Positions 18,948-27,956 of a stretch of DNA of 49,615 nucleotides are shown here, piece by piece (the first letter of the stretch is position 1; every line of letters begins with the position of its first letter). This DNA comes from Paenibacillus oenotherae (GTDB taxonomy: Bacteria; Bacillota; Bacilli; Paenibacillales; Paenibacillaceae). The notes beneath the pieces are model-generated. The model saw only the letters and a program-made list of their open reading frames with translations, made no database searches and was not told the origin of the DNA. The DNA is taken from NCBI RefSeq assembly GCF_019443105.1, contig NZ_JAHZIJ010000027.1, positions 1-49,615 on the forward strand. Reading direction: 5' to 3'. A program made the position numbers and the translations under genes.

Positions 18948-18976
18948 ATCATACCGATATCAGACTTCAGCGTCAA
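18948..18976 (-). promoter_or_regulatory. SigA-type promoter of the leader/MutS2-like transcript
   Basis: On the minus strand TTGACG (18971-18976) and TATGAT (18948-18953) are separated by exactly 17 bases. The start is predicted near 18941. It lies just after the stop codon of the upstream hydrolase gene, so the leader has its own promoter. Confidence 0.8.
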
Positions 18977-18989
18977 GGGCATTCCGCCC

Positions 18990-19769
18990 TTAGACAGAAA
19001 TCACAGTACCCGTACGCGCAAATTCAACAGCAGGAGGCAGCGGATAACTGCGGCGCAGATCAATGTCATGGGACAAATGCGTGAATATTGCGCGATCCGG
19101 CTTCCATATCTGAAGGCAATCCAGCGCTTCGACCACATCATAGACCGATCGTGTCTCAACGGCGAACGGTTCCTTGTAGAAATTGGTGCCTAATATGAGG
19201 ACATTAAGCCCGTGGAGCGGCTGCTGCTGCTCATCCGTCAGCGCAATCGCATCCGAGCAGTAAGCCCACGAGCGCCCGGAAGGATTGTGAGAGAATCGGA
19301 ATGCATACGCATGCCCGTTCTTCCCGTGATTGACCCTCCAGCAGCCGACAGTCCATCCTCCAAATTGGAGCGGACCTTCAATCGGTATGAAGGCAATCTG
19401 ATTATGAATCCAGGGGAAACGCACCCCAATATCGCCAATGACATCCGGCATCGCATAGGCTTCGCCTTTAATCCCCAGATAGCGGCACATATCCGCCCAT
19501 TCAGGAAGGCCGCCGATATGGTCAAAGTGCGCATGCGTGATCAAAATCCGTTCGATTCGCCTTTTGCCAGCCCGTTCCATTTGCCCGCGCCAATCGGGTC
19601 CGCAATCGATCAGCATAGACCCGAATTCAGGGTCATCGACATGGACAAGCGACCGGTAACGCCGATTTACCCCTGTATCTCTCGCTTCCGTGCAAATTGC
19701 ACATTCGCAGAACACACGGGGCACTCCCGCAGAATCACCCGTACCCCAGAACGTGATCGCAGTTGTCAT
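18990..19769 (-). CDS. PhnP-like metallo-beta-lactamase-fold hydrolase
   Basis: A metal-dependent phosphodiesterase-type protein of about 259 residues. It begins WGTGDSAGVPRVFCECAIC, a cysteine cluster typical of PhnP-like enzymes. The metal-binding THAHFDHIGGLP follows, with further ligands in WRVNHGKNGHAYAFR and FTHLSHDID near the end. PhnP cleaves cyclic ribose phosphates, but no phosphonate genes are nearby and the substrate is open. The second ATG (19767-19769) has better spacing from GGGAGGG than the ATG two codons earlier. It follows the GNAT gene by 31 bases. Confidence 0.85.
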   Translation of the reverse strand: MTTAITFWGTGDSAGVPRVFCECAICTEARDTGVNRRYRSLVHVDDPEFGSMLIDCGPDWRGQMERAGKRRIERILITHAHFDHIGGLPEWADMCRYLGIKGEAYAMPDVIGDIGVRFPWIHNQIAFIPIEGPLQFGGWTVGCWRVNHGKNGHAYAFRFSHNPSGRSWAYCSDAIALTDEQQQPLHGLNVLILGTNFYKEPFAVETRSVYDVVEALDCLQIWKPDRAIFTHLSHDIDLRRSYPLPPAVEFARTGTVISV

Positions 19770-19800
19770 AGCCATAACCCTCCCGCAGCTGCAAATACCA

Positions 19801-20469
19801 TCAAATTGGTTTCAGCTTAATAGATTGTTCCCGTTTCAGCAGCGCAATCATCTCATGCCATGCAGCCGGCTTATTCGGAAGAGCCGTATAATAACGCTCC
19901 AGAAATGTTGTCACAAGCGAAGCCGGCAATGCCGTCATCGTTTCATCCTCTGGCAGAAAACAAAGATCAAGCCCCTCTACCGCTTCCCCGTTCTCCTCCC
20001 AGGATGGATGAACATAAGCGAAATCCAGCCGTTGATAGCCGATATGCGATAATACTTCACGACGCACGTAGGGATTCATGGCCGCCACACCGCCAAACCC
20101 ATAATCGACTTGCTGCGGATTATAGATCTCTGCGAACATACCGATTGCCACCGTTCCGCTTGCCGATGCCAGCCTGGCAATGTCCTTCTCGCGTTTGCGC
20201 AGCAGGAATCGGCCAATGCCTGAATTGGGACGGCCAATAATGGTAAAATCGGTCATCGCTACACGCATGTCGGGATAATACCGGTATTCCGTAGCGCCGA
20301 CAACCTCCCCATCCAATACGGCAGCATAGACATGTATCCCTTCATCCTCCAGCGGTTCCTTCCATTTGTCTGCCGCCAACACTTCCTCGGGAGGAAACAC
20401 GTTGCCCATTAACTCATGCATGCGTTGAAACAGCGGATCCTGAATGGATTGTATGCGGATATATTCCAT
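19801..20469 (-). CDS. GNAT-family N-acetyltransferase
   Basis: A 222-residue protein with a divergent GNAT fold: the central strands YAAVLDGEVVGATEYRYYP and MTDFTIIGRPNSGIGRFLLRK contain the acetyl-CoA-binding pyrophosphate loop (RPNSGIGRFLL). The C-terminal 60 residues are an extension. The substrate is unknown. GAGGAGG precedes the ATG, and the upstream GNAT stop lies one base before it, so the two genes are translationally coupled. Confidence 0.78.
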   Translation of the reverse strand: MEYIRIQSIQDPLFQRMHELMGNVFPPEEVLAADKWKEPLEDEGIHVYAAVLDGEVVGATEYRYYPDMRVAMTDFTIIGRPNSGIGRFLLRKREKDIARLASASGTVAIGMFAEIYNPQQVDYGFGGVAAMNPYVRREVLSHIGYQRLDFAYVHPSWEENGEAVEGLDLCFLPEDETMTALPASLVTTFLERYYTALPNKPAAWHEMIALLKREQSIKLKPI

Positions 20470-20470
20470 C

Positions 20471-21145
20471 TTATTGCCTCCTCATCGTTGCAAAGGGATT
20501 TCTCCACTCCATGATTGCTGCATAATGGCAGGATTCTTCATCTTCCAGATAATGCTGCGCCACACCAACAGGCATTCTTCCGCAGCGCAGCAGGAAAGTG
20601 ATCACGGGATCATGCCATTCCCCAGCCACTACGCGGTCCAAGTATTGCTGTGCAGTCGCTTCATTCGCATAGCGATGATAGCCTGGCATGCGCCCCCCGC
20701 CCACCAGCCTGTTCAGTCCGAGATGAACAACCACCTCGAACATGGACTGCATCAGCCATTTGCCGATTCCAGCCTTGCGATAGGCAGGAATAACACACAG
20801 ATCAACGACATAAAGCGTATCGCCAGCCGGGTTATGATTACGGATATACCCTCCGTCCGTGATCTCTTCCCAGCTGTGGTTCCCCACAGCCGCTGTACCA
20901 TCGACAAGAAGGCCGGTCATCGATCCGATAAGCCTTCCGTCTGCTTCCGCGCACAACGCTCCCTCAGGAAAGCGCGCCACATGCTCCAGCAGCTGCAGCT
21001 CATTCCACCAAAGCTCAGACGGAAATGGCGGCGGGAAGCTTTGCTGCTGGATCGCGATCATGCCCTGCAGGTCATCCCTCGTGTAGTTGCGAATAACAAT
21101 CCGCTCCGGCTTGCCGGATACGTAGACGATCAGCTCTTTGTGCAT
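20471..21145 (-). CDS. GNAT-family N-acetyltransferase, YhcX N-domain type
   Basis: A 224-residue acetyltransferase. LYVVDLCVIPAYRKAGIGKWLM is the classic GNAT acetyl-CoA motif. The rest (HFPEG-like ARFPEGALCAE, SWEEITDGGYIRNHNPAGD, GGGRMPGYHRYA, AIMEWRNPF) follows the N-terminal domain of B. subtilis YhcX, which is fused to a nitrilase-family domain. Here that second domain is a separate gene directly upstream. The ATG at 21143-21145 is fixed by AAGGAG. The paired function, probably acetylation plus amide hydrolysis of a small molecule, is inferred. Confidence 0.85.
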   Translation of the reverse strand: MHKELIVYVSGKPERIVIRNYTRDDLQGMIAIQQQSFPPPFPSELWWNELQLLEHVARFPEGALCAEADGRLIGSMTGLLVDGTAAVGNHSWEEITDGGYIRNHNPAGDTLYVVDLCVIPAYRKAGIGKWLMQSMFEVVVHLGLNRLVGGGRMPGYHRYANEATAQQYLDRVVAGEWHDPVITFLLRCGRMPVGVAQHYLEDEESCHYAAIMEWRNPFATMRRQ

Positions 21146-21183
21146 CGTACTCTCCTTCAACGTTCCGCCTTGCAACCATTGAC

Positions 21184-22041
21184 CTACCAATCCCTGTAAA
21201 GATCCGTTCTCCGGTCCCGCCATGTCGTGACAGAGCCTGCTGCCCTCACATCAGCCAGCAGCTGCAAATCCAAGTCGGCTACAATAAGCATGTCATCATT
21301 TATGACACCCTCGCTAATAATGCCAGCTGGCGGAAACGGGATATCATTAGGCGATATAATAGCAGCTTGCCCATAATTAGCCCTCATGAAATCAACCTTG
21401 CGCAGCGAGCCTACAGTTCCGGTCGTTACAATATAGATCTGATTCTCAACAGCTCGCGCATGACAGCAGTAACGAACACGATAGAAGCCATGGCGGTCAT
21501 CTGTGCATGAAGGGCAGAAGATGATGTCCGCTCCCCTAGCCCGAGCCATTCTTACAATCTCGGGGAACTCAATATCGTAACAGGTCAGCATAGCAACCGT
21601 TCCGTACTCGGTCTCGAATACGGCAAGCGAATCGCCCGCGTCCATATGCCACTCTTCGCGCTCGGTTGGTGTCATATGCAGCTTCGCTTGAACTGCAACA
21701 CGGCCATCGGGATAGAACAAATGCGCAGCATTATGCTTCCTGCCGTTACCCGCATCTATAACATGTGTGCCGCCGACAATATGCATCCCATATTGGGCAG
21801 CCAGCCCCGTGAACAGCGCCAAATACGGCTCAGTGAACTGCGGAAGATCGTCTATCGCAAGCGCATTGCCCTCCCCGTCAGGAATAGATAGAAGCTGTGT
21901 AGTGAAGAATTCCGGGAACAGTATAAATTCCACACCATATTCCGAAGCATTCCTGACATAATGGGCAGCCTGATCCGCGAATTGTTGAAAGCTACTGATG
22001 TCCTCCAGCATGTACTGAACCGCGCAAACACGTATTTTCAC
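21184..22041 (-). CDS. Carbon-nitrogen hydrolase (nitrilase superfamily)
   Basis: A 285-residue amidase-type enzyme with the full catalytic triad: E44 in LFPEFF, K120 in QAKLHMTPTERE and C154 in LTCYDIEFPE. It matches the C-terminal domain of YhcX-like bifunctional proteins. The start is GTG, preceded by GGGGAGAAGG. The gene begins a minus-strand run of nitrilase, GNAT, GNAT and PhnP-like hydrolase, with gaps of 38, 1 and 31 bases. This suggests one operon acting on a shared small molecule, not identified. Confidence 0.9.
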   Translation of the reverse strand: MKIRVCAVQYMLEDISSFQQFADQAAHYVRNASEYGVEFILFPEFFTTQLLSIPDGEGNALAIDDLPQFTEPYLALFTGLAAQYGMHIVGGTHVIDAGNGRKHNAAHLFYPDGRVAVQAKLHMTPTEREEWHMDAGDSLAVFETEYGTVAMLTCYDIEFPEIVRMARARGADIIFCPSCTDDRHGFYRVRYCCHARAVENQIYIVTTGTVGSLRKVDFMRANYGQAAIISPNDIPFPPAGIISEGVINDDMLIVADLDLQLLADVRAAGSVTTWRDRRTDLYRDW

Positions 22042-22215
22042 AATTCCTTCTCCCCTACTATTAAAAATTTCTCATCGTTTTCTAATAAACATGCTCAAAT
22101 GCTTGAAAACACTACCATTCACTTCTTCGTGGTAATGTTTAGGAGCAACTTTTTCTGATATAGTGGTTTCCGACAGACAAGTCAACACCGATGAATTTGG
22201 AGGGACAACAAGAAT

Positions 22216-22710
22216 ATGACAACGAAGAACAACAGATTCATCCGTACAGTAGCAACGATTGGTATAAGCGCTGTTATCGGATTATCAACTATTACGATCG
22301 GACATACCCCTAAAGCAGAGGCAGCCACCGCTTCCGTTGCCAACAAAATTATTAGCATTGGTGACAACTATCTGGGCGTGCCTTACCGATTCGGAGCTCC
22401 GGTGGGAATTACATATGTATTCGACTGCTCTTCCTTTACCCAATATGTATTCAAGAAAATAGGCGTTTCCCTCCCGCGTACTTCCAAGGCGCAAGCAAGC
22501 AGAGGGAGTTATGTATCCAGAGCGAATCTGAAGAAGGGGGATCTCGTCTTTTTCTCCACAGCGCGTACAGGTAAAAGCATTGGCCATGTGGCGATTTATG
22601 CCGGCAACAACCGCATACTGCACACTTATGGCAGCGGTGGCGTCAGATTCTCCAATCTCAACTCCTCGCATTGGAGTTCCCATTACATTACCGCACGCCG
22701 AGTGAAGTAG
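22216..22710 (+). CDS. Secreted NlpC/P60 cell-wall endopeptidase
   Basis: A 164-residue exported peptidase. An N-terminal signal peptide (basic start, hydrophobic VATIGISAVIGLSTITIG, Ala-rich cleavage site near AEA at 34-36) is followed directly by one NlpC/P60 domain. The catalytic residues are C71 in FDCSSFTQ, H124 in GHVAIYAG and probably H136. It has no SH3 or LysM wall-binding domain, so it is a minimal form. The family cuts the gamma-D-Glu to diamino acid bond of peptidoglycan stem peptides. GGAGGGA precedes the ATG. It is a single plus-strand gene. A GGTTCCC/GGGAACC hairpin at about 22783-22826 may terminate it. Confidence 0.92.
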   Translation: MTTKNNRFIRTVATIGISAVIGLSTITIGHTPKAEAATASVANKIISIGDNYLGVPYRFGAPVGITYVFDCSSFTQYVFKKIGVSLPRTSKAQASRGSYVSRANLKKGDLVFFSTARTGKSIGHVAIYAGNNRILHTYGSGGVRFSNLNSSHWSSHYITARRVK

Positions 22711-22875
22711 TCTATCTACCAAACCGTTCGATCAATAGCTGATCACAGCGGGAATGGAGCTATCCCTAAGTTATTGTTCCTGGGAGGTTCCCCGGCGTTT
22801 CGCCTGTTTCGCCTGACGGGAACCAAAATTTCCAAATAGAACTTTCGGGAAAGCCCCATTCCATGCTGGAATCAG

Positions 22876-24231
22876 TTATTTTCTTTGCGGCAGCACGACT
22901 GTAATAGTTGTACCGTGCTCAGCTTTGCTAAAGACATCGATCTTCCCCTCATGCAGGTCCACGATTCTCTTCGCAATCGATAAACCCAGGCCAACGCCTC
23001 CAGTCGTTCGGCTTCTTGCTCCGTCCACACGAAAGAATCTTTCGAACAGCAGCGGCATATCATCCTCAGGAATGCCAATCCCTTTGTCCGCAACGGAAAT
23101 GCGTACAGTTCCCTTCGCCACTTGCATGGAAATATCAATCGCTTCTTTGCTGTATTTAAGCGCATTATCCAGCAATATAACAAGCAGCTGCCTTATTTTG
23201 TCCTTGTCCGCAATTAATTTAACATCGCTCTTAGGCGTATGCACGCGAATTGTCCGTCCGAAGGTCGCGTTCAGCATTTCTGCTGTCTCATCGGCAAGCT
23301 GCACGAGATCGAACCGCTCCAGCTTCAGCCAATCCTCCCGCTCTGCTTCCGCCAGAACCAGCATCGACTTGGTGAGATTCTGCAGACGTTGCGCTTCCGT
23401 GCTGATCGCCTCAATCGCTTCATCGCGCACATTCTCATCATCTCTTCCCCAACGCTTCAGCATGTTTGCATAACTGCTAATAACGGTGAGCGGTGTTTTG
23501 AGCTCATGCGAAGCATCAGCGACAAACTGCTTCTGCCGATCGAAGGTCCGCTCAAGACGATTGATCATCTGATTAAAGGCGCGAGCCAACTGCTCCAGCT
23601 CCGCTGACTGCTCCTTGCCGCTTAGCTCGATCTGCCTCAGCTTGCCGCTTCGATCAATCTCCCGCATCGTCTGCACCATATACTGAATGGGCGATGTCAG
23701 CCGTGAAGTGAACCAATACGTTCCTATTATGGCGAATAAAACAGCGCCGAAGCTGGTTATTGTCAGGGCAATGACGAGCACTTGAATGTAGCTGTCAAGC
23801 AGCGTCAGCTTCCTGTACATTTCCAGCGTGCCGATAATTTTGTCGCCCTGATACAAGGGCACCTTCATGTAGAGCACCCGGCGGCCTTCAAGATAATTCA
23901 TTCCCGTCTCATACTCTGTCGTGAACTGCGGAGCAAGCGCCAGCAGCTCCGGGTCGGAGCCCTGCATATTGGCAACCGCCCCTCCCGGCAAAACAATGCG
24001 CATCAGTTCATTGACATTATAATAGTCACGGAGCAGCTCCAGACTATTGAGCTTATTGGGATCATTGATCTTGGGGTCTTCGAGCAGAATATTCACTTTA
24101 TTCGTGAGCAGCTGCTCCTCGCTGCGCATCGTTATCTTTATGACGAACAAATACACAAAAATGTTGAATAAAATTAAGATGAAAATTAACCAAAAGATTG
24201 TAAAAAAAGTAAACCTTCTTCGTAAGGTCAT
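22876..24231 (-). CDS. Two-component sensor histidine kinase (ArlS/YkoH-like)
   Basis: A 451-residue membrane kinase. The first membrane segment is at about 8-32, then an extracellular sensor of about 115 residues, a second segment at about 150-173 and a HAMP linker to about 232. The dimerisation/phosphoacceptor helix has H242 in ASHELKTP. The ATPase domain carries the N box LLDNALKYS, the G1 box DKGIGIP, the F box FERFFRVD and the G2 box GVGLGLSIAK. ATGA overlap with the response regulator shows coupling. The layout resembles ArlS; the signal is unknown. Confidence 0.93.
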   Translation of the reverse strand: MTLRRRFTFFTIFWLIFILILFNIFVYLFVIKITMRSEEQLLTNKVNILLEDPKINDPNKLNSLELLRDYYNVNELMRIVLPGGAVANMQGSDPELLALAPQFTTEYETGMNYLEGRRVLYMKVPLYQGDKIIGTLEMYRKLTLLDSYIQVLVIALTITSFGAVLFAIIGTYWFTSRLTSPIQYMVQTMREIDRSGKLRQIELSGKEQSAELEQLARAFNQMINRLERTFDRQKQFVADASHELKTPLTVISSYANMLKRWGRDDENVRDEAIEAISTEAQRLQNLTKSMLVLAEAEREDWLKLERFDLVQLADETAEMLNATFGRTIRVHTPKSDVKLIADKDKIRQLLVILLDNALKYSKEAIDISMQVAKGTVRISVADKGIGIPEDDMPLLFERFFRVDGARSRTTGGVGLGLSIAKRIVDLHEGKIDVFSKAEHGTTITVVLPQRK

Positions 24232-24926
24232 GCATCCGGCTCCTTAAGCATGTATCCAACTCCGCGAACCGTGTGAATGAGCTTATGTCGGTAACCCTTA
24301 TCAATCTTCTGCCTCAAATACCGGATATATACGTCGACCAGATTCGTCTCGCCTATGAAGTCATAGCCCCATACCTCGGACAATATATCCTCCCTCGATT
24401 TCTCCTGATTCTTGTTCTCCGCGAGAAACACGAGCAGCTCAAACTCTCTCGGCGTGAGCTCGATCGGCAGCTCCTTGCGGGTTACTTTGCGAGTCCTCAG
24501 CTCAATGGATAAATCAGCGGCCTTCAGCACATCCGGACTTTCACTCTCACGGGGCTGCTGCTGAAAAATGCGCAATAAATTGCGTACACGCGCAAGCAGC
24601 TCCTCCATAGCGAACGGCTTGGTCAAATAGTCGTTAGCCCCATGCTCAAACCCGCTTACCTTGTCAGGGATCGTATCTCGCGCTGTTAGAAGGATGATCG
24701 GGATGGGATTGCCTGCTTGCCTGATCCGTCTCAGCACTTCTATTCCATTCAATGCCGGGAGCATGACATCGAGCAGAACCAGATCCCACTCGCCGGAGCT
24801 CGCTTTCTCAAGTCCCGTTCGTCCGTCTGCTGCCCGTCCTACTGTGTAGCCTTCATGCTCAAGCTCCAATTGGAGAACACGAGCGATTCCATCTTCATCT
24901 TCAATGACCAGAACACGTTCCTTCAT
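24228..24926 (-). CDS. OmpR-family response regulator
   Basis: Partner of the downstream kinase. The 232-residue protein has a receiver domain with acidic pocket (E9, D10), phosphoacceptor D53 in LLDVMLP, T in LLTARD and K in LTKPF. A winged-helix DNA-binding domain follows (LTPREFELLVFLAENKNQ...VYIRYLRQKID...VRGVGYML). An in-frame GTG four codons upstream (24938) is an alternative start; the ATG at 24924-24926 gives the standard N-terminus. It lies about 100 bases downstream of the chromate-transporter gene, with no obvious terminator between. Confidence 0.93.
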   Translation of the reverse strand: MKERVLVIEDEDGIARVLQLELEHEGYTVGRAADGRTGLEKASSGEWDLVLLDVMLPALNGIEVLRRIRQAGNPIPIILLTARDTIPDKVSGFEHGANDYLTKPFAMEELLARVRNLLRIFQQQPRESESPDVLKAADLSIELRTRKVTRKELPIELTPREFELLVFLAENKNQEKSREDILSEVWGYDFIGETNLVDVYIRYLRQKIDKGYRHKLIHTVRGVGYMLKEPDA

Positions 24927-25030
24927 ATGTACACCCACTTCTACATTGGACTTCTTCTTTTTGGGGATGGATCATTGTTTTTTCCTATCATAAAGAAGCG
25001 TTCCCCCATTTGCAAGCAAGAACCGCCTCG

Positions 25031-26257
25031 CTATAAAACAAGCCATCCGGCAATAGCGGAGAAGAGCACCGCTTCCCAAGGCTGCCGCTTCCATACATGC
25101 AGCAGCATAAAAACAAGGAGGACAATTACAAAATGACTCGTCGATGTTACTGCATCCTGCCAGATCGGATCATACAGAGCCGCCAGCAAAATACCGACTA
25201 CGGCCGCATTAATGCCCATTAGCGCAGCCTGTGCCCGTTGATTGCGGCGAATGGCTTGCCAGAACGGCAGCGCTCCCGCCAGAAGCAGATAAGATGGCAA
25301 GAAGATAGCTGCCAATGCAGCCACGCTGTAGATCACACTCTGCACACCACCAGCCATGGCGCCTCCGAGATAAGCAGCAAAGGTGAATAAGGGTCCCGGA
25401 ACAGCCTGAACCGCTCCGTAACCCGCTGTAAAAGTTTCCGCAGACAGCTTGCCGGAACCAGTACCGACCAGCTCGCTTTCCAGCATAGGAAGAATGACAT
25501 GCCCGCCTCCGAATACAAGCGATCCCGCTCTGTAAGCGCTATCCATTAAGGATAATAAGGGCGAATCCAAAACCTGCACGGCAGTTGGAAGCAAGATCAG
25601 CAGCAGCACAAAGGATAAAACGGATAGCAACGCGGTCTTCTTGGACACATACAGGTTAAAGGCGAAGTCCTTCTCCACCTCTTGAAGAGGGGCCGCAGCC
25701 CCTGTGTTCTTGGAGGATCGGAACAAGAGGAAGCCTGTTATAGCGCATACAACCAGGGGCAGCAGTTGTCCCGCTGCACCCGGTATTAACAACGCGGCAC
25801 CTGCTGCGCCGATTGCCATCGTCGCACGCGGAAGGTCGGGAGCCAGCGTACGGCTCATGCTCCATACCGCCAATGCGACGACCGCTACTGCAGCCAGCTT
25901 CAACCCTTGCAGCCACCCCGCATTGTAGACGTCCACATTGGTTGCTGCAAATGCGAAGAACAGCATCACAAGTGCGGATGGCAGCGAGAATCCTAGCCAT
26001 GCCGCTAAAGCACCCGGCAATCCAGCGCGACCGATGCCAATTGCCATGCCAAGCTGACTGCTGGCAGGTCCAGGAAGGAACTGGCAGAGGGCGGTAAGAT
26101 CGGCAAAGGCCCCCTCACTTAACCACCGTCTCCGATTCACATATTCATCCCGGAAATATCCGATATGAGCCGTCGGACCGCCAAATGACGTCAAACCAAG
26201 CTTCAATGCAGTCAGGAACACTTCACCAAAGGTTCCTCTAGATGGCTTCTCGTTCAT
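25031..26257 (-). CDS. chrA: Chromate transporter (CHR) family protein, two-domain form
   Basis: A 408-residue integral membrane protein with about 10-12 helices, built from two tandem CHR domains. The N-terminal half carries LGLTSFGGPTAHIGYFRDEYV and LCQFLPGPASSQLGMAIG. The second half carries the matching GSLVFGGGHVILPMLESELVG and GYGAVQAVPGPLFTFAAYLGG. The family exports chromate or related anions and is sometimes annotated SrpC. No chromate reductase or regulator is adjacent, so true chromate resistance is not established. GGAGAAG precedes the ATG. It lies 44 bases downstream of the ABC-F gene. Confidence 0.9.
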   Translation of the reverse strand: MNEKPSRGTFGEVFLTALKLGLTSFGGPTAHIGYFRDEYVNRRRWLSEGAFADLTALCQFLPGPASSQLGMAIGIGRAGLPGALAAWLGFSLPSALVMLFFAFAATNVDVYNAGWLQGLKLAAVAVVALAVWSMSRTLAPDLPRATMAIGAAGAALLIPGAAGQLLPLVVCAITGFLLFRSSKNTGAAAPLQEVEKDFAFNLYVSKKTALLSVLSFVLLLILLPTAVQVLDSPLLSLMDSAYRAGSLVFGGGHVILPMLESELVGTGSGKLSAETFTAGYGAVQAVPGPLFTFAAYLGGAMAGGVQSVIYSVAALAAIFLPSYLLLAGALPFWQAIRRNQRAQAALMGINAAVVGILLAALYDPIWQDAVTSTSHFVIVLLVFMLLHVWKRQPWEAVLFSAIAGWLVL

Positions 26258-26301
26258 CGGTCACTTCTCCATCTCAAGAATAGTAAGATGAATCGTCGCT
26301 A

Positions 26302-27858
26302 TTATTTCGCGCTTTGCATTGACCAGGCTTCAACATCCCATGTCTTGGTTACCCAATCCTCGTAGAAGTCCGGTTCGTGGGAAACGAGGACAATGGTTCC
26401 TTTGAATGCTTGCAGCGCACGCTTTAATTCCGCTTTGGCTACGACGTCCAAGTGATTCGTCGGTTCATCGAATGCGATGAAATTGCTTTCGCGCATCAAG
26501 AGCTTGCACAGACGCACCTTGGCTTGCTCGCCACCGCTCAACTGATTCAGCGCACGTGTAATATGCTCATTCTTGAGTCCGCAGCGGGCAAGCGCAGCGC
26601 GCACCTCGTGCTGGTTCATGCTGGAGAATTCATTCCATACATCATCGAGCGGTGTTGCAGTCGGCGCCTTCACCTCTTGCTGAAAATAAGCCGGGTGCAA
26701 ATAGTCGCCATGATATACTTTGCCGTCAAGCGCAGGTATGACGCCAAGAATGGTCTTCAGAAGGGTAGATTTACCAACCCCGTTGCAGCCGACGATGGCG
26801 ATCTTGTCACCGCGCTCAATCAGCATATCCATCTTGGGCAGAAGGGGCTGTGAATAGCCGATGGACAAACCTTCCGCCTGAAATACCGTCTTGCCACTTG
26901 TGCGCGCTTCCTTGAAAACGAAAGTCGGCTTCATCGCCTCCTCCGGACGGTCAATCCTCTCGATCCGGTCAAGCTGCTTCTCGCGGCTCTTGGCACGTCC
27001 GCTTGTGGAGTAGCGCGCTTTGTTGCGCTGAATGAAATCTTCCTGCTTCTTGATGAACTCCTGCTGCTTCTCATATGCGTCGATATGCTGGTTCTTATTT
27101 ATATCGGCCATTTGCAGAAATTTTTCATAGTTGGCTGTATATCGAGTCAATTTGGCAAATTCCAAATGGTAGATAACATCCACAACTTCGTTCATAAAGG
27201 TCGTATCATGCGATATCAGCATAAACGCATGCGGATATGATTTGAGATAATTGGTGAGCCATGCAATATGCTCATCATCCAGATAGTTGGTAGGCTCATC
27301 AAGCAGCAGTACCGTAGGCTTCTCCAGCAGCAGCTTGGCGAGTAGCACCTTGGTCCGCTGTCCCCCGCTCAGAGCAGCTACATCACGGTCGAGTCCGATC
27401 ACATTCAAGCCAAGGCCGTTAGCCATCTCCTCCACCTTCACGTCCAGCAGGTAGAAATCGCCGATCTCAAGCTCTTCCTGAATCTCGCCCATGCGGATGA
27501 GAAGCTGCTCCAATGTATCGGGGTCAGCTTCTGCCATCTGCGCCGCGATCTCATTCAATTCCGTCTCAAGCTCCAGCAAAGGGAGAAACGCATCTTTGAG
27601 CACATCACGAATGGTAAGTCCCGGGGTCAGCTTCGTATGCTGATCCAGATAGCCGTAACGCACTTTGGGCGTCCATTCCACTTTACCGCTGTCCTTCAAC
27701 AGCTTTCCGGTCAGAATGTTCATCATCGTGGACTTGCCTGTTCCGTTGGCGCCAACCAATCCGACATGCTCTCCAGCCAGCAGGCGGAAGGAGACGTTCT
27801 TGAACAGCGTCCGGTCGCCAAAATTATGGGATAGTTCTTCTACAGTCAATAAGCTCAT
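26302..27858 (-). CDS. ABC-F family ATPase (YkpA/YbiT-like)
   Basis: A 518-residue soluble protein with two ABC domains and no membrane part. Walker A motifs are GANGTGKST (about residue 36) and GCNGVGKST, signatures are LSGGQRTK and LSGGEQAK, and Walker B motifs are LLLDEPTNYLD and IAFDEPTNHLD. They are joined by the basic coiled P-site tRNA-interaction linker (KKQEDFIQRNKARYS). ABC-F proteins act on the ribosome. This one looks like the YkpA/YbiT housekeeping group. The linker is not long, as it is in the antibiotic-resistance members, so a resistance role is not supported. GGAGCC precedes the ATG. Confidence 0.92.
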   Translation of the reverse strand: MSLLTVEELSHNFGDRTLFKNVSFRLLAGEHVGLVGANGTGKSTMMNILTGKLLKDSGKVEWTPKVRYGYLDQHTKLTPGLTIRDVLKDAFLPLLELETELNEIAAQMAEADPDTLEQLLIRMGEIQEELEIGDFYLLDVKVEEMANGLGLNVIGLDRDVAALSGGQRTKVLLAKLLLEKPTVLLLDEPTNYLDDEHIAWLTNYLKSYPHAFMLISHDTTFMNEVVDVIYHLEFAKLTRYTANYEKFLQMADINKNQHIDAYEKQQEFIKKQEDFIQRNKARYSTSGRAKSREKQLDRIERIDRPEEAMKPTFVFKEARTSGKTVFQAEGLSIGYSQPLLPKMDMLIERGDKIAIVGCNGVGKSTLLKTILGVIPALDGKVYHGDYLHPAYFQQEVKAPTATPLDDVWNEFSSMNQHEVRAALARCGLKNEHITRALNQLSGGEQAKVRLCKLLMRESNFIAFDEPTNHLDVVAKAELKRALQAFKGTIVLVSHEPDFYEDWVTKTWDVEAWSMQSAK

Positions 27859-27956
27859 TGTTCGAGGCTCCGTTTCATTATGGTCATGTCAATAGAGCGA
27901 GGTTAACCATCGCTCGCGTTCCATTGTATCACAGGAGATTCACTCTTGTGTCAACT

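Noticed and set aside
26302-27858. Antibiotic-resistance type ABC-F
   Set aside because: The inter-domain linker is of ordinary length, the motifs fit the YkpA/YbiT group, and no leader peptide or attenuator precedes it.
27859-27956. TTGACA-containing promoter for the ABC-F gene
   Set aside because: The only -10-like TACAAT lies 20 bases after TTGACA, which is too far for a confident SigA promoter.
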